A stretch of 64,000 bases of DNA from Chromatiaceae bacterium (GTDB taxonomy: Bacteria > Pseudomonadota > Gammaproteobacteria > Chromatiales > Chromatiaceae): the NCBI GenBank assembly GCA_024235175.1, contig JACKMX010000005.1:124001-188000 (forward strand), in the 5' to 3' direction. The notes under the pieces are model-generated. The model saw only the letters and a list, made by a program, of their open reading frames with translations, ran no database searches and had not been told where the DNA came from. Each line of letters begins with the position of its first letter. Positions within the stretch are counted from its first letter, which is position 1. The position numbers and the translations under genes were made by a program. Of this stretch, positions 8,243 to 17,477 are shown in pieces.

Positions 8243-9937
8243 TCATGCTGTCAGATTCGGGGCAACTTTTTTTAATATTCTTGCTCGTTCTGCATCCTTC
8301 AGTTTCTCCTCAAGGAGCTGAATGTCCACGATGCTGAATACGCCATTGCGGACTTCCAGGTAGGTGATACCCGTCAACTGGTCGACGAAATTGACTTTCG
8401 GAATTTTTTTCATGCATTGCTTTAAAAAGCCGATATTGTTCTCCACGGACAGTATTGACTCAGACGGATAGACCTCCCTGGGCTGTTTCGCACGGATATT
8501 GATCTTCTGGTAACGCTCGATATCGATGAAAACCGTGCAGTCCATAATATTGATTTCATTTTGTGTGCCGAATGCAATGGTTTTTGGATAAGTTCCCTTG
8601 GGGACACTGTTATCCAGAATTTCATATCTAAAGAGGGGGCGATCGTAGGACAACCACTTGAAGAGTATCTTCGGCATTCCGACGTAGGCCTCGACACTGT
8701 GATCAAGAAAATCCTCGACCGCTTTGTAACGCCCGGTTTGCAGGCCCCGCTCCCATCCGCGTTCCACTGTTGCATGCGGTGGCGTAACCACAAAATACAT
8801 GGCCAGTGTGTGTATGTGCTTGATGTAGGTGTCATGCAGTTTCTTTGTGATTCTCTCGGTGGAAAAGCTGTCAAAGCGGAAGCGGTCCACCAGCAGGTGG
8901 GGCATAGCTCCCATACGGTCTGCTTTGTCCCTGATGTAGTTATCCAGCTTGCCATCGATTACTATCACCTCATGGCTGGTCAGGCGCCCGGCATATTTAT
9001 AAGCCTCGCCCAGTGATTCATAATCGAGTAGCAGGCGCCGCCAGATATCGGGGCTGATTATGGCGTAGCCTCCTGGTTGAATGCCGCGTTCGCTCATCAT
9101 CTTTTTTAGCATGGGACGTAGAGAGCTCTTACCCGCTGCCGAAGCTCCTTTAAGACTGATCAACAGGGGGTTGTTTGCGCTGGTAATCCGTGTGTATTGT
9201 TCCTTCTCGATAGCTTTTTGGACAAACGGTGCAATTTTCCTTCCGATAAATTCACTGCCATAGGTGTTGCAGACCCGGTTACAAACCAGGTTGATCAGAA
9301 ATTTGCTGTCCGGTCCAAGGTATCCGCGATTACCTGCAATTGATCCCAGAACATGGTAAAGCGTTCTGTATATTGCACTGTGCAGTGGATCTTCGGTTGC
9401 CAGTCCCCTCTCTTTGAAGGTGGATATTGCCTTGTGTTCCCTCTCTGAAATCGATTCCCGGTTTGTTGATTTGACTTTTGTGCTGCGGCGGAGGCGAAAC
9501 GGAAAAAACCGCTGCTTCGGAGGCTCCGGATTTTTTACGGTAAACAGGGTTTCCAGAACCACCTGCTCGATACATTCGTATACCCCTTCACGCAACTGCT
9601 CAAAATCCTGTATCAACCCGGCCATATTTGGCTGGATATAGCGGGTTAAAATAGTTCTGGCGATAGCCCGGAAATTCCTGCCCAGTGCGCTCTCGTTATC
9701 TCCTTCAAGTACCACGATATCTGAGGTAACCCTGATGATGAGCTCGTGTAGTACAAGACGTTCTGGTTTGAAAACCACCAGTTCCTGTGGGCTGAGGCCT
9801 GTTTCCCGGGATATTTCCTCTATGTCAATGACAGATGAGGTGACATTTTCCGGACGATGGATGGTTTCAAATTTTCGATAGGTGGGGGGAATCTCTGATT
9901 CCAGACCGGGATTCCAGGCTGAGTGTGTCTCCGTCAT
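8243..9937 (-). CDS. Large P-loop protein with zeta-toxin-like kinase domain
   Basis: 564 residues. Family not firmly recognised. Residues 1-250 are alpha-helical and lack known motifs. A P-loop GASAAGKS lies at 264-271, followed by ISPDIW (Asp297), a second acidic strand end LLVDRFRFD (Asp351), and a later R...R..TGR segment. This order (Walker A, D near the sugar-binding strand, Arg-rich lid) resembles zeta-toxin or chloramphenicol-phosphotransferase-like kinases. A C-terminal 120-residue tail is unassigned. No small antitoxin-like gene is adjacent, so a classical toxin-antitoxin pair is not supported. It stands as a single leftward gene between cspA and the hypothetical gene at 7563. Confidence 0.65.
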   Translation of the reverse strand: MTETHSAWNPGLESEIPPTYRKFETIHRPENVTSSVIDIEEISRETGLSPQELVVFKPERLVLHELIIRVTSDIVVLEGDNESALGRNFRAIARTILTRYIQPNMAGLIQDFEQLREGVYECIEQVVLETLFTVKNPEPPKQRFFPFRLRRSTKVKSTNRESISEREHKAISTFKERGLATEDPLHSAIYRTLYHVLGSIAGNRGYLGPDSKFLINLVCNRVCNTYGSEFIGRKIAPFVQKAIEKEQYTRITSANNPLLISLKGASAAGKSSLRPMLKKMMSERGIQPGGYAIISPDIWRRLLLDYESLGEAYKYAGRLTSHEVIVIDGKLDNYIRDKADRMGAMPHLLVDRFRFDSFSTERITKKLHDTYIKHIHTLAMYFVVTPPHATVERGWERGLQTGRYKAVEDFLDHSVEAYVGMPKILFKWLSYDRPLFRYEILDNSVPKGTYPKTIAFGTQNEINIMDCTVFIDIERYQKINIRAKQPREVYPSESILSVENNIGFLKQCMKKIPKVNFVDQLTGITYLEVRNGVFSIVDIQLLEEKLKDAERARILKKVAPNLTA

Positions 9938-10015
9938 TGGAATATTCCACCCCTGACGGGTGATACTATTTGTGCTTGGGGCTCCCGGGAAGCAGGTGTG
10001 GACCCCGGAAACGAG

Positions 10016-10041
10016 AGAGCCCCGCGATCAGGCGGGGCTCT
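10016..10041 (-). terminator. Hairpin terminator downstream of cspA
   Basis: Perfect 10-bp stem agagccccgc (10016-10025) / gcggggctct (10032-10041) with a 6-nt loop, 33 bp past the cspA stop. In the leftward direction it is followed by ctcgtttcc, only a weak U-tract, so termination may be partial. Confidence 0.65.
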
Positions 10042-10073
10042 ATTACCGCGTGGGTCGCGTTCGGACCCCTGGC

Positions 10074-10277
10074 TTACTGGGGTACGACGTTGGTTGCGCT
10101 TGGACCTTTCTGGCCTTGCTCGACATCGAAGGACACGGTTTGCCCTTCAGCCAGAGACTTGAATCCGCTGCCCTGGATGGCGCTGTGGTGAACGAAGACG
10201 TCTTTGGAGCCATCTGAGGGTGTGATGAACCCAAAGCCTTTCTGATCGCTAAACCACTTAACTGTTCCTGTAGCCAT
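10074..10277 (-). CDS. cspA: Cold-shock domain protein (CspA family)
   Basis: 67-residue OB-fold RNA/DNA-binding protein of the cold-shock family, acting as an RNA chaperone. RNP1 (KGFGFI) and RNP2 (VFVHHS) are both present, and length is canonical. The start is ATG 10277, where the family N-terminus MATGTVKWF begins, preceded by AAAGGT. An in-frame upstream start at 10334 would add a non-homologous 19-residue tail and is rejected. The upstream 330 bp is gene-free and probably provides the long leader usual for such genes. Which Csp paralogue it is cannot be told. Confidence 0.93.
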   Translation of the reverse strand: MATGTVKWFSDQKGFGFITPSDGSKDVFVHHSAIQGSGFKSLAEGQTVSFDVEQGQKGPSATNVVPQ

Positions 10278-10606
10278 TTCTATTACCTTTGTATGAATTT
10301 GAATGTGTGTTATATGCAGATGCTTGTCGAGCAATTACGGAAAAATCTGCCACAAACTGAGAGAAGGGAGTTACCGAAAAACTACAAGAACTCTGCATAT
10401 CTCAACTCTATAAAGTACTTGACAAAAAAACAAGGCCTAGAGGCAGGAAATTAAGCTTATCTTATAATTTACCGTGCTGCGGCGCAGCATTATGCTGCAT
10501 TGCAACATGACAAAAATCACATCCATCTACCCAATATTTGTTGGCAAAGTTCTTCGAAACGACAGTTGCAATGAAGCAGGCTGCTTTGTTTTATCGCTGG
10601 TGTGAT
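10278..10606 (-). promoter_or_regulatory. Gene-free upstream region / probable leader of the cold-shock gene
   Basis: 329 bp between the cspA start and the lysA stop. It contains overlapping, mutually exclusive inverted repeats: tgctgc 10475-10480, gcagca 10484-10489, tgctgc 10493-10498, so the middle arm can pair with either side. On the minus strand a TTGTCA hexamer (10419-10424) is a possible -35. Long structured leaders are typical of cold-inducible csp mRNAs. Promoter position is not certain. Confidence 0.4.
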
Positions 10607-11863
10607 TTATAAAACACCAAGCGTGTCTGGTTCGAAATCCAGCGTGGCAAAGTAGTCGTCCAGAGTTTCTGCGCGACGGATCAACTCGACTGAGCCGTCC
10701 TTCCGGAGCAACAGTTCCTTCGGGCGGAGCTTTCCATTGTAGTTGAAACCCATGGCGATACCGTGCGCGCCGGTATCATGAATCAGCAGGATATCGCCAT
10801 CTTCGGATTTTGGCAGGCTTCGCTGTATCGCAAACTTGTCGTTGTTTTCGCACAGTGAACCGACGACATCAACGATCTCCTCCTCGCCGTTTTTTCCGGG
10901 AATCGTGATGTGATGGTAAGCACCGTACATCCCAGGGCGCATCAAAGCTGACATGCAGGAGTCCACACCGATATAAGTTCGATAGATCTCTTTGCGGTTG
11001 ATGGCGCTGGTCACCAAGATACCGTGGGGTCCGGTGATATACCTTCCACTCTCCATATACATTTTCGGCGCATAGCCGTTGCGTACCCGGAAGGCATCGA
11101 ACTCCTCCGTGATCTGATTGGCCATCGACTGAATATCGAGCGTGTTCTCTTCGGGACGGTAGGGTATCCCCAGGCCGCCACCAATATTGATGAATTCGAA
11201 TTTGATGTCGAGTTTCTCAGAGATCCACTCGACAAGCCCGAGCAGCATGCGTGCGGTCTCCACCATGTAGGTGTATTCACGCTCGTTGGATGCGAGCATG
11301 GTGTGCAGGCCGAATCGGATGGCACCGCGCTTCATGGCGCGTCTGTAAGCGTCCAGGATCTGGTCATGGGCCACGCCGTATTTGGCCTCCACCGGATTGC
11401 CTATTATACTGTTCCCGGTTCTTCTGCTGCCGGGATTGTAACGGAAACAGATCAATTCAGGCATCTCAGGCACTTTATCCACAAATGAGATGTCATCGAG
11501 ATTCAATATACAACCACCATCAGCTGCCGCCGCCATAAACTCGTTGTGGCTGGTATTGGCCGAAGTAAACATGATCTCTTCACCACGGGCACCCAGTTGA
11601 CGGCTCAGTCTGAGCTCCGCAATGGAGCTGCAATCGAAGCCGAAACCCTGGTCGTGCATGATCTTCATAATGGCTGGATTGGGCAGGGCTTTTACCGCAA
11701 AGTACTCCTGAAATCCCGGTATTCGCCCAAACGCCTTGCTAAGTTCGCTGCAGGTCTCTTTAATCCCCTTTTCATCGTATATATGGAATGGCGTGCCAAA
11801 GTGCTCAACAATGGAACTGAGCCTGTGTTCGAGGCGTTGTTGAAATTCTGCTGATGCTGGCAT
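10607..11863 (-). CDS. lysA: Diaminopimelate decarboxylase
   Basis: PLP-dependent fold-III decarboxylase converting meso-diaminopimelate to L-lysine. Schiff-base Lys58 lies in YFAVKALPNP, the phosphate-binding GGG of NIGGGLGIPY near residue 220, and DTGAHGIAMGFNYNG near the C-terminus. At 418 residues it has typical length. It lies 152 bp downstream of dapL on the same strand, and the two form a lysine pair lacking the succinylase-branch genes. The gene ends with the probable leader of cspA beyond it. Confidence 0.93.
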   Translation of the reverse strand: MPASAEFQQRLEHRLSSIVEHFGTPFHIYDEKGIKETCSELSKAFGRIPGFQEYFAVKALPNPAIMKIMHDQGFGFDCSSIAELRLSRQLGARGEEIMFTSANTSHNEFMAAAADGGCILNLDDISFVDKVPEMPELICFRYNPGSRRTGNSIIGNPVEAKYGVAHDQILDAYRRAMKRGAIRFGLHTMLASNEREYTYMVETARMLLGLVEWISEKLDIKFEFINIGGGLGIPYRPEENTLDIQSMANQITEEFDAFRVRNGYAPKMYMESGRYITGPHGILVTSAINRKEIYRTYIGVDSCMSALMRPGMYGAYHHITIPGKNGEEEIVDVVGSLCENNDKFAIQRSLPKSEDGDILLIHDTGAHGIAMGFNYNGKLRPKELLLRKDGSVELIRRAETLDDYFATLDFEPDTLGVL

Positions 11864-12015
11864 CGATTGTTGTCCACTCTGCGTTGAAAGCCGGCTTCTA
11901 AACGAGCAAGCTGCTTATTGATTCGTTGCGGTTGGTTGGAACGATCAGTATATGGCTTCCTTCCCGTTCATCCGGGCGGTACTCCGGGACCGCGGAAACC
12001 TGACGCCCGGGTATC

Positions 12016-13239
12016 CTATTTCAGTACCTGACCGATTCTCTCCATCGCTTCCTTCACATTATCGAAACTGTTGAACGCACTGATACGGATATATCCTTCA
12101 CCGCATTTGCCAAATCCGGCTCCCGGTGTGCAGACCACAGCGGCTTTTTGCAGCAACAGATCGAAGAAGTCCCAGGAGTCGCCTTTGCCATCGATCCAGA
12201 TATAGGGTGAGTTATCACCACCGATACAGTCGTATCCAAGGGCCTCCATCTGTTCACGAATATACCTGGCATTATGCAGGTAATAACCGACCAGTTCCCT
12301 GACCTGAGTTTTTCCCTCGGCGCTGTAGACGGCTTCAGCGGCGCGTTGAACAGGATAGGAGACACTGTTGAATTTGGTGGTATGGCGGCGGTTCCAAAGC
12401 GTATTGATTGAGATCGCTTTGCCTGCTTCGGTATAAGCCCGGCAGGCTTTCGGCACTACGGTATAGGCGCAGCGTGTACCGGTGAAACCTGCGGTTTTGG
12501 AAAAGCTGCGAAACTCAACCGCCACCTCTTCTGCGCCTTCAACTTCATAGATGGAGTGGGGCAGGTCATCATCCTGAATGAACGCCTCGTAGGCGGCGTC
12601 GTACAGGATCAGTGCCCGGTTATCACGCGCGTAGTCGACCCACTGCTTCAGCTGTTCCCTGGTTGCCATGGCACCGGTGGGGTTGTTCGGGAAGCAGAGA
12701 TAAATCAGATCCACCGGCTCGCTCGGTAAAGCCGGAATGAAACCGTTCGCCTTGTTGCCATCCAGGTAGACTAAGCCGCGGTAGCGTCCATCGCTGGCTT
12801 CACCGGTGCGGCCCGCCATAACATTGGTGTCGACATATACCGGATAGACCGGATCGGTGATGGCAACCTTGATATCCCCGGAAAATATCTCCTGAAAGTT
12901 GCCTGAATCGCATTTGGCCCCATCGCTGACGAAAATCTCGTCTGCCTGGATGTTCGCGCCGCGTGCCTGAAAGTCCTCTTTTGCGATAATCTCACGTAGA
13001 AAACCATAGCCCTGTTCCGGACCATAGCCGCGAAAACTGTCGTCATTTGCCATTTCATCCACTGCAGCATGCAGAGCCCTGATGCAGGCATCAGGGAGTG
13101 CCCTGGTAACGTCGCCGATCCCAAGTTTGATCAATTTTCTGTCCGGATTGGACTGTTGATAAGCGGCGACCCGTTTGGCGATATCTGAGAACAGATAGGA
13201 GGCCTGCAGTTTGAGATAGTTTTCGTTGATTTTTATCAT
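12016..13239 (-). CDS. dapL: LL-diaminopimelate aminotransferase
   Basis: Class I/II PLP aminotransferase converting tetrahydrodipicolinate directly to LL-diaminopimelate, bypassing the succinylase or acetylase branch. The family signature FVSDGAKCDSGNFQEIF (around 103-119) and DPVYPVYVDTNVMAGRTGE identify DapL rather than DapC. The PLP Lys248 is in SFSKTAGFTGTR. ATG 13239 is chosen (407 residues; AAGG Shine-Dalgarno 8 nt upstream); an in-frame start at 13299 adds 20 non-conserved residues. It sits next to lysA and, upstream, yffB-glnD-map. DapL is uncommon in Gammaproteobacteria. Confidence 0.92.
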   Translation of the reverse strand: MIKINENYLKLQASYLFSDIAKRVAAYQQSNPDRKLIKLGIGDVTRALPDACIRALHAAVDEMANDDSFRGYGPEQGYGFLREIIAKEDFQARGANIQADEIFVSDGAKCDSGNFQEIFSGDIKVAITDPVYPVYVDTNVMAGRTGEASDGRYRGLVYLDGNKANGFIPALPSEPVDLIYLCFPNNPTGAMATREQLKQWVDYARDNRALILYDAAYEAFIQDDDLPHSIYEVEGAEEVAVEFRSFSKTAGFTGTRCAYTVVPKACRAYTEAGKAISINTLWNRRHTTKFNSVSYPVQRAAEAVYSAEGKTQVRELVGYYLHNARYIREQMEALGYDCIGGDNSPYIWIDGKGDSWDFFDLLLQKAAVVCTPGAGFGKCGEGYIRISAFNSFDNVKEAMERIGQVLK

Positions 13240-13335
13240 ACTTGAGCCTTGCTGTATGGAATGTGTCTGCTTTTGAGGAGATTTGAAGCCGGCCGTCATT
13301 ATACAGCCTGAAAGAAGATTATTTAATTGCGCGCA

Positions 13336-13683
13336 TCAGTTCTGCGGCAGTGCCCGGTAGCGCTCCTCTGAGAAGCCAATAATTAACTCCTCGCCGTTAT
13401 CCAGCACAGGACGTTTGATGATCGATGGGGTCTGCAGCATGATCATTCTGGCGCTGTCTTGATCAATGTTGATTTTTACTTTGTCATCCAGTTTGCGCCA
13501 CATCATGCCGCGCCGGTTAAGCAGAAGATCCCAGCCCACACGAGCAATCCATGCATCCAACAGGGCTTTGTCCAGGCCTGCTTTTTTGAAATCATGGAAT
13601 CGATACTCGATTTCATGTGCATTCAGCCAGGCGAAGGCTTTTTTCATGGTGTCGCAGTTGGGTATCCCGTAGATTGTGATCAT
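13336..13683 (-). CDS. yffB: ArsC/Spx-family protein YffB
   Basis: 115-residue thioredoxin-fold protein of the ArsC/Spx/YffB family. GIPNCDTMKKAF near the start carries the single active-site Cys10, and the conserved RP of IIKRPVLDNG lies near residue 95. The physiological role of YffB is not well defined; reductase activity with glutathione has been proposed for the family. It lies between glnD and dapL, which are all leftward, a neighbourhood where yffB is also found in pseudomonads. Confidence 0.88.
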   Translation of the reverse strand: MITIYGIPNCDTMKKAFAWLNAHEIEYRFHDFKKAGLDKALLDAWIARVGWDLLLNRRGMMWRKLDDKVKINIDQDSARMIMLQTPSIIKRPVLDNGEELIIGFSEERYRALPQN

Positions 13684-13715
13684 GTTTCCTGGCCGGCGTG
13701 AACGTCAGATGAGAT

Positions 13716-16388
13716 CTATTTTTTATCGGTCTTGCTGTCAAGACGATCATGAATCGCTTTTTCCAGTCTCTCGAATGTCTCTCTTTCAGCCAAGGGACGG
13801 TTTTCCTGATCCGAAATGAAGAAGGTGTCATCGACTTCTGCGCCTATGGTGGCGATTTTTGCGCTGATCAGTCGAATGCCATTCTCCGCGAACGCGTAAC
13901 CCACCTGAGAGAGCAGGCCCGGCCGGTCGTCAGTATTAAGCTTCATGATGGTCCGGTGGTTGGCGGGGTCCTGCGCGAAATCGACACGTGTAGGTATGGA
14001 GAAGTGTTTCAGCTGTCGCGGTACTCTCCTTAACACTCTGATGTCACTGCTTGCTGGTTCTTTCAGAGCATTTTTCAATGTCTGCATAATTTTCTCCTTC
14101 CGGACCGGATCCTCCACCGGAGAACCGTCTTCTTCCAGCACCAGGAAGCTGTTGATAGTCAGCTGGGTGTCGGTGGTCTCAATGCGCGCGCTGACAATGT
14201 TCAATCCAAGCCGGTCGAGCAGGCTGGTGGTCTGCGCAAACAGAGCCTGCCGATCCTCAATGTAGGTGAAAACCTCGGTGCCTCCGCGAATGGCGGAATT
14301 TCTAAGTACCACCAGGGGCAGGGCGTCCGGTTTGGCAGTCAATACCAGCTTGGTCTGCCAGGCGATCTCCTCCCAGCTGTAATATAGAAAATAGTCGAGG
14401 CTGAGGGTGAGCCAGTACTGTATGACTTGTTCCCTCTCAAACCCATCTGATTTAAGCAGATGCAGGGCGCCGGACTGTTTGTTCTGAATTATCTCGTCTC
14501 TCTCCTGAGGATTCTGCAATCCGCGCAGCAGCGCCTGTTTGGTTACATTGTAAAGTTCCCTCAGCAGGGAGTTTTTCCAGTTGTTCCACTTCTTCGGGTC
14601 GGTGGCGCGAATATCGGCGATGGTCAGCAGATAAAGATAATCCAGCCGCACCGGATTTCCGACGATCCTTGCAAAGTCGCCGATAACCTCCGGGTCACTG
14701 ATATCCTTACGTTGGGCCGTCATGGACATAATCAGATGATGCTTGACCAACCAGGAGACCAATAGACTGTCACGGTCACTGAGCTTGTGCAGGCGGCAGA
14801 ATCTGTATGCCTCCTCAGCCCCCAGCGTGGAGTGATCTCCGCCGCGTCCCTTGGCTATATCGTGGAAGAGTGCTGCCAGAAACAGCAGCTCAGGGTAGTA
14901 CAGTTTCTCGATAATTTCGCTGCACAACGGAAATTCGTTGCGGTGCTCGGCAATCATGAAGCGTCGCAGGTTACGTACGACAAACAACGTGTGCTCATCG
15001 ACGGTATAGACATGAAAAAGGTCGTATTGCATCCGCCCGACGATATTTGCAAAGGCGGGTATGTAGCGTGACAGTATGCCATATCGGTTCATGCGCCGCA
15101 GTTCACTTGTGATGCCCTGACCCTGGCGCAGAATTGCCATGAACATTGCGCGCGCCTCCGGAGAGGCACGGAATTTATGGTCTATTGTCCGCCGTTGATC
15201 CCGTATCAGACGAATGGTGCTGGCGCGTACCCCGTTAAGTTCGGGATGTTGCTCCATTATCAGGAACAGCTCCAGCATGGCCAGAGGATGTTTTTCAAAA
15301 ACCTGGTCATCCACCACTTCCAGAAAGCCGCTGCGAGACTGAAATCGCTTGTTCAGCGGCTTGGGGTCTTCCAGGTGGCACTTGAGCACAATCACTTCGC
15401 GGAAATGCTGCAGCAGCATCTCGTTCATTCGATTGATTCGGATCGCTGTCTGATAGTACTCCTGCATGAACTTCTCGATACCGAGCCCGGCATGATCATC
15501 CTGAAAACCGAACTGATCCGCCAGCGTTTTCTGGTGGTCGAACAGGAGCCGGTCTTCGCAGCGGCCTGTGTGCAGATGCAACGCAAATCGAATCCGCCAG
15601 AGCCAGTCCTGCCCGAATTTCAAGTCCCAGTACTCGGTTTCGGTCAGAAACCCATGCGTCACCAGATCGCTCATTCTGTCGGCATCAAAGTGGCGTTTAA
15701 CCACCCAATCGATGGTTTGAATATCGCGTAATCCCCCCGGGCCCTCCTTCAGGTTGGGTTCCAGGGAACTGACCGTATCTTCGTATTTCTGGTAGCGTTT
15801 GTTCTGCTCTTCCTGCTTGGCTTCGAAAAAACGGTCGCTGGGCCACATTTTGTCTGTCGCGATGGCCCGCTTGAGCTTTTCGAAGAGGTATATCGGCCCA
15901 AATAAGGCGCGCGCTTCCATCAGACTCGTAATGACAGTGATATCCAGTTTGGCTTCGGCAACGCACTCCTGTACCGTGCGTACACTATGTCCTACTTCGA
16001 GGCCTATATCCCAAAGAAAAGTGATCAGTGCCCCAAGCGATTCGGAAAGGGTTTCGGTCTCACCGTCCCCAAGCAGGATCAGCAGATCGATATCCGACGC
16101 AGGATGCAATTCGCCTCGCCCGTATCCTCCAACGGCGACCAGTGATGCTTCCGCATCTTCCGGAATCATGCGGGACCAGGCCTGGAGCAGAAGGAAATCG
16201 ATCAATCCGGCGCGTTGCTTGACCAACTGGGTCATGGTTTCGCCCTGGTTAAACAGAGTCTTGAGCCGCTCATTGCCACGCTTGATGGCATCACGGAACA
16301 GTGGCAGAGGCGATTTACTCTCCTGCAGCTGACCCAGGAAGTCAGACTCATCAATCAGCGGCGGGAAAAACTCCGGTGCAGTATTCAA
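13716..16388 (-). CDS. glnD: Bifunctional PII uridylyltransferase/uridylyl-removing enzyme
   Basis: Nitrogen sensor that uridylylates PII under low glutamine and deuridylylates it under high glutamine. The nucleotidyltransferase motif GGYGRGELHPASDID is at residues 87-101, an HD phosphohydrolase motif (LFHDIAKGRGGDHS) near 515, and two C-terminal ACT domains follow. Its 890 residues are full length. The best start is TTG 16388: TGAGGA lies about 7-8 nt upstream, and both elements are inside the terminal arm of the palindromic element at 16384-16630. No ATG is available upstream in frame with conserved sequence. It is leftward, after map. Confidence 0.95.
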   Translation of the reverse strand: MNTAPEFFPPLIDESDFLGQLQESKSPLPLFRDAIKRGNERLKTLFNQGETMTQLVKQRAGLIDFLLLQAWSRMIPEDAEASLVAVGGYGRGELHPASDIDLLILLGDGETETLSESLGALITFLWDIGLEVGHSVRTVQECVAEAKLDITVITSLMEARALFGPIYLFEKLKRAIATDKMWPSDRFFEAKQEEQNKRYQKYEDTVSSLEPNLKEGPGGLRDIQTIDWVVKRHFDADRMSDLVTHGFLTETEYWDLKFGQDWLWRIRFALHLHTGRCEDRLLFDHQKTLADQFGFQDDHAGLGIEKFMQEYYQTAIRINRMNEMLLQHFREVIVLKCHLEDPKPLNKRFQSRSGFLEVVDDQVFEKHPLAMLELFLIMEQHPELNGVRASTIRLIRDQRRTIDHKFRASPEARAMFMAILRQGQGITSELRRMNRYGILSRYIPAFANIVGRMQYDLFHVYTVDEHTLFVVRNLRRFMIAEHRNEFPLCSEIIEKLYYPELLFLAALFHDIAKGRGGDHSTLGAEEAYRFCRLHKLSDRDSLLVSWLVKHHLIMSMTAQRKDISDPEVIGDFARIVGNPVRLDYLYLLTIADIRATDPKKWNNWKNSLLRELYNVTKQALLRGLQNPQERDEIIQNKQSGALHLLKSDGFEREQVIQYWLTLSLDYFLYYSWEEIAWQTKLVLTAKPDALPLVVLRNSAIRGGTEVFTYIEDRQALFAQTTSLLDRLGLNIVSARIETTDTQLTINSFLVLEEDGSPVEDPVRKEKIMQTLKNALKEPASSDIRVLRRVPRQLKHFSIPTRVDFAQDPANHRTIMKLNTDDRPGLLSQVGYAFAENGIRLISAKIATIGAEVDDTFFISDQENRPLAERETFERLEKAIHDRLDSKTDKK

Positions 16389-16630
16389 CCTGGAATCCTC
16401 AGTTGGACGAGGTGCAGAGTGCGTTGTCCGAGGTACAGGGCAAGGCGTAACGACGAGGAATAGTTATTCTATTCCGAGGAGTTACAACGCAGCCGTGCGC
16501 TGCGGAAAGCGTGCACTGCACCTCGTGGCGTGATTCACCATACGAGTAAGGGCCTGAGTTGACTACTACCCATTTCATATCAGCCTCTTACTGGCAAATT
16601 GGTGTGGCCAACTGAGGATTCCAGGTTCAA
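16384..16630. repeat. 247-bp nested palindromic element between map and glnD
   Basis: Outer inverted repeats of 23 bp with one mismatch (16384-16406 and 16608-16630; core aacctggaatcctcagttgg, 20/20). Just inside is an 11-bp perfect inverted repeat, acgaggtgcag 16407-16417 / ctgcacctcgt 16516-16526. In the centre is an imperfect palindrome around gaggaatag...ctattccgagg (about 16451-16491). The right arm contains the map stop codon, and the left arm contains the glnD start and its ribosome-binding site. It resembles a MITE or composite repetitive palindrome. No transposase is present. Confidence 0.75.
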
Positions 16631-17412
16631 GCCGCACCCGGGAGAGCGCTCGTTTCACCTTTGCGCAGAGTCAACACCTCATAGCCGGTTTCAGTTACCA
16701 GCATGGTATGTTCCCACTGGGCGGACAGGCTGCGATCTTTGGTAACGACGGTCCAGCCATCCGGCAGCAGTTTCACCTGTCGCTTGCCGGCATTGACCAT
16801 TGGCTCAATGGTAAAGCACATACCGGGCTGCAACAGGATGCCGTTTCCGGGAGCACCATAGTGCAAAACCTGGGGTTCTTCGTGAAATTTCCGGCCGATA
16901 CCATGTCCACAATACTCACGCACGATGGAGTAGTTGTTGGACTCCACATACTGCTGGATGGCATGTCCGATGTTGCTGATATGAACACCCGGTTGAACCT
17001 GCTCAATACCGATCCACAGAGCTTCCAGCGTTATTTTGGTCAGACGCCGGGCCAAAACCGATGGCTCTCCTATAAAAAACATCTTGCTTGTATCGCCGTG
17101 GAAACCGTCCTTGATCACCGTAATATCGATATTCACTATGTCACCACTCTTCAGCGTTTTGCCTCCGGGAATACCATGGCACACCTGATGGTTGACGGAA
17201 GTGCAGATGGACTTTGGAAAACCCATGTAATTCAACGGTGCAGGAATCGCTTTTTGTTCGTGCACAATGTAATCGTGACAGATCTGGTCGATTTCATCCG
17301 TGGTGACACCCGGCTGAACATGAGGGGCGATCATATCCAGCACCTCTGCGGCAAGGCGGCCTGCCACCCGCATTTTTTCGATCTCTTCGGCGGTTTTTAT
17401 GGTGATGCTCAT
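16627..17412 (-). CDS. map: Methionine aminopeptidase, type I
   Basis: Dinuclear-metal enzyme removing the initiator Met from nascent proteins. 261 residues starting at MSITIKTAEEIEKMR (ATG 17412). An open upstream extension to 17529 has no homology and overlaps the rpsB promoter, so it is rejected. Metal ligands are visible in DITVIKDGFHGDTS, the HGIG motif, and the C-terminal FTIEPM and WEHT segments. It is divergent from rpsB, the classic gammaproteobacterial arrangement. Its stop codon lies inside the terminal repeat of the palindromic element downstream. Confidence 0.95.
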   Translation of the reverse strand: MSITIKTAEEIEKMRVAGRLAAEVLDMIAPHVQPGVTTDEIDQICHDYIVHEQKAIPAPLNYMGFPKSICTSVNHQVCHGIPGGKTLKSGDIVNIDITVIKDGFHGDTSKMFFIGEPSVLARRLTKITLEALWIGIEQVQPGVHISNIGHAIQQYVESNNYSIVREYCGHGIGRKFHEEPQVLHYGAPGNGILLQPGMCFTIEPMVNAGKRQVKLLPDGWTVVTKDRSLSAQWEHTMLVTETGYEVLTLRKGETSALPGAA

Positions 17413-17477
17413 ACGGCTGGATTCCAGGAATGTCCAGTCAATCAGCCATTCGAGGAGTGTCTGATCGGGTGCGTCGA

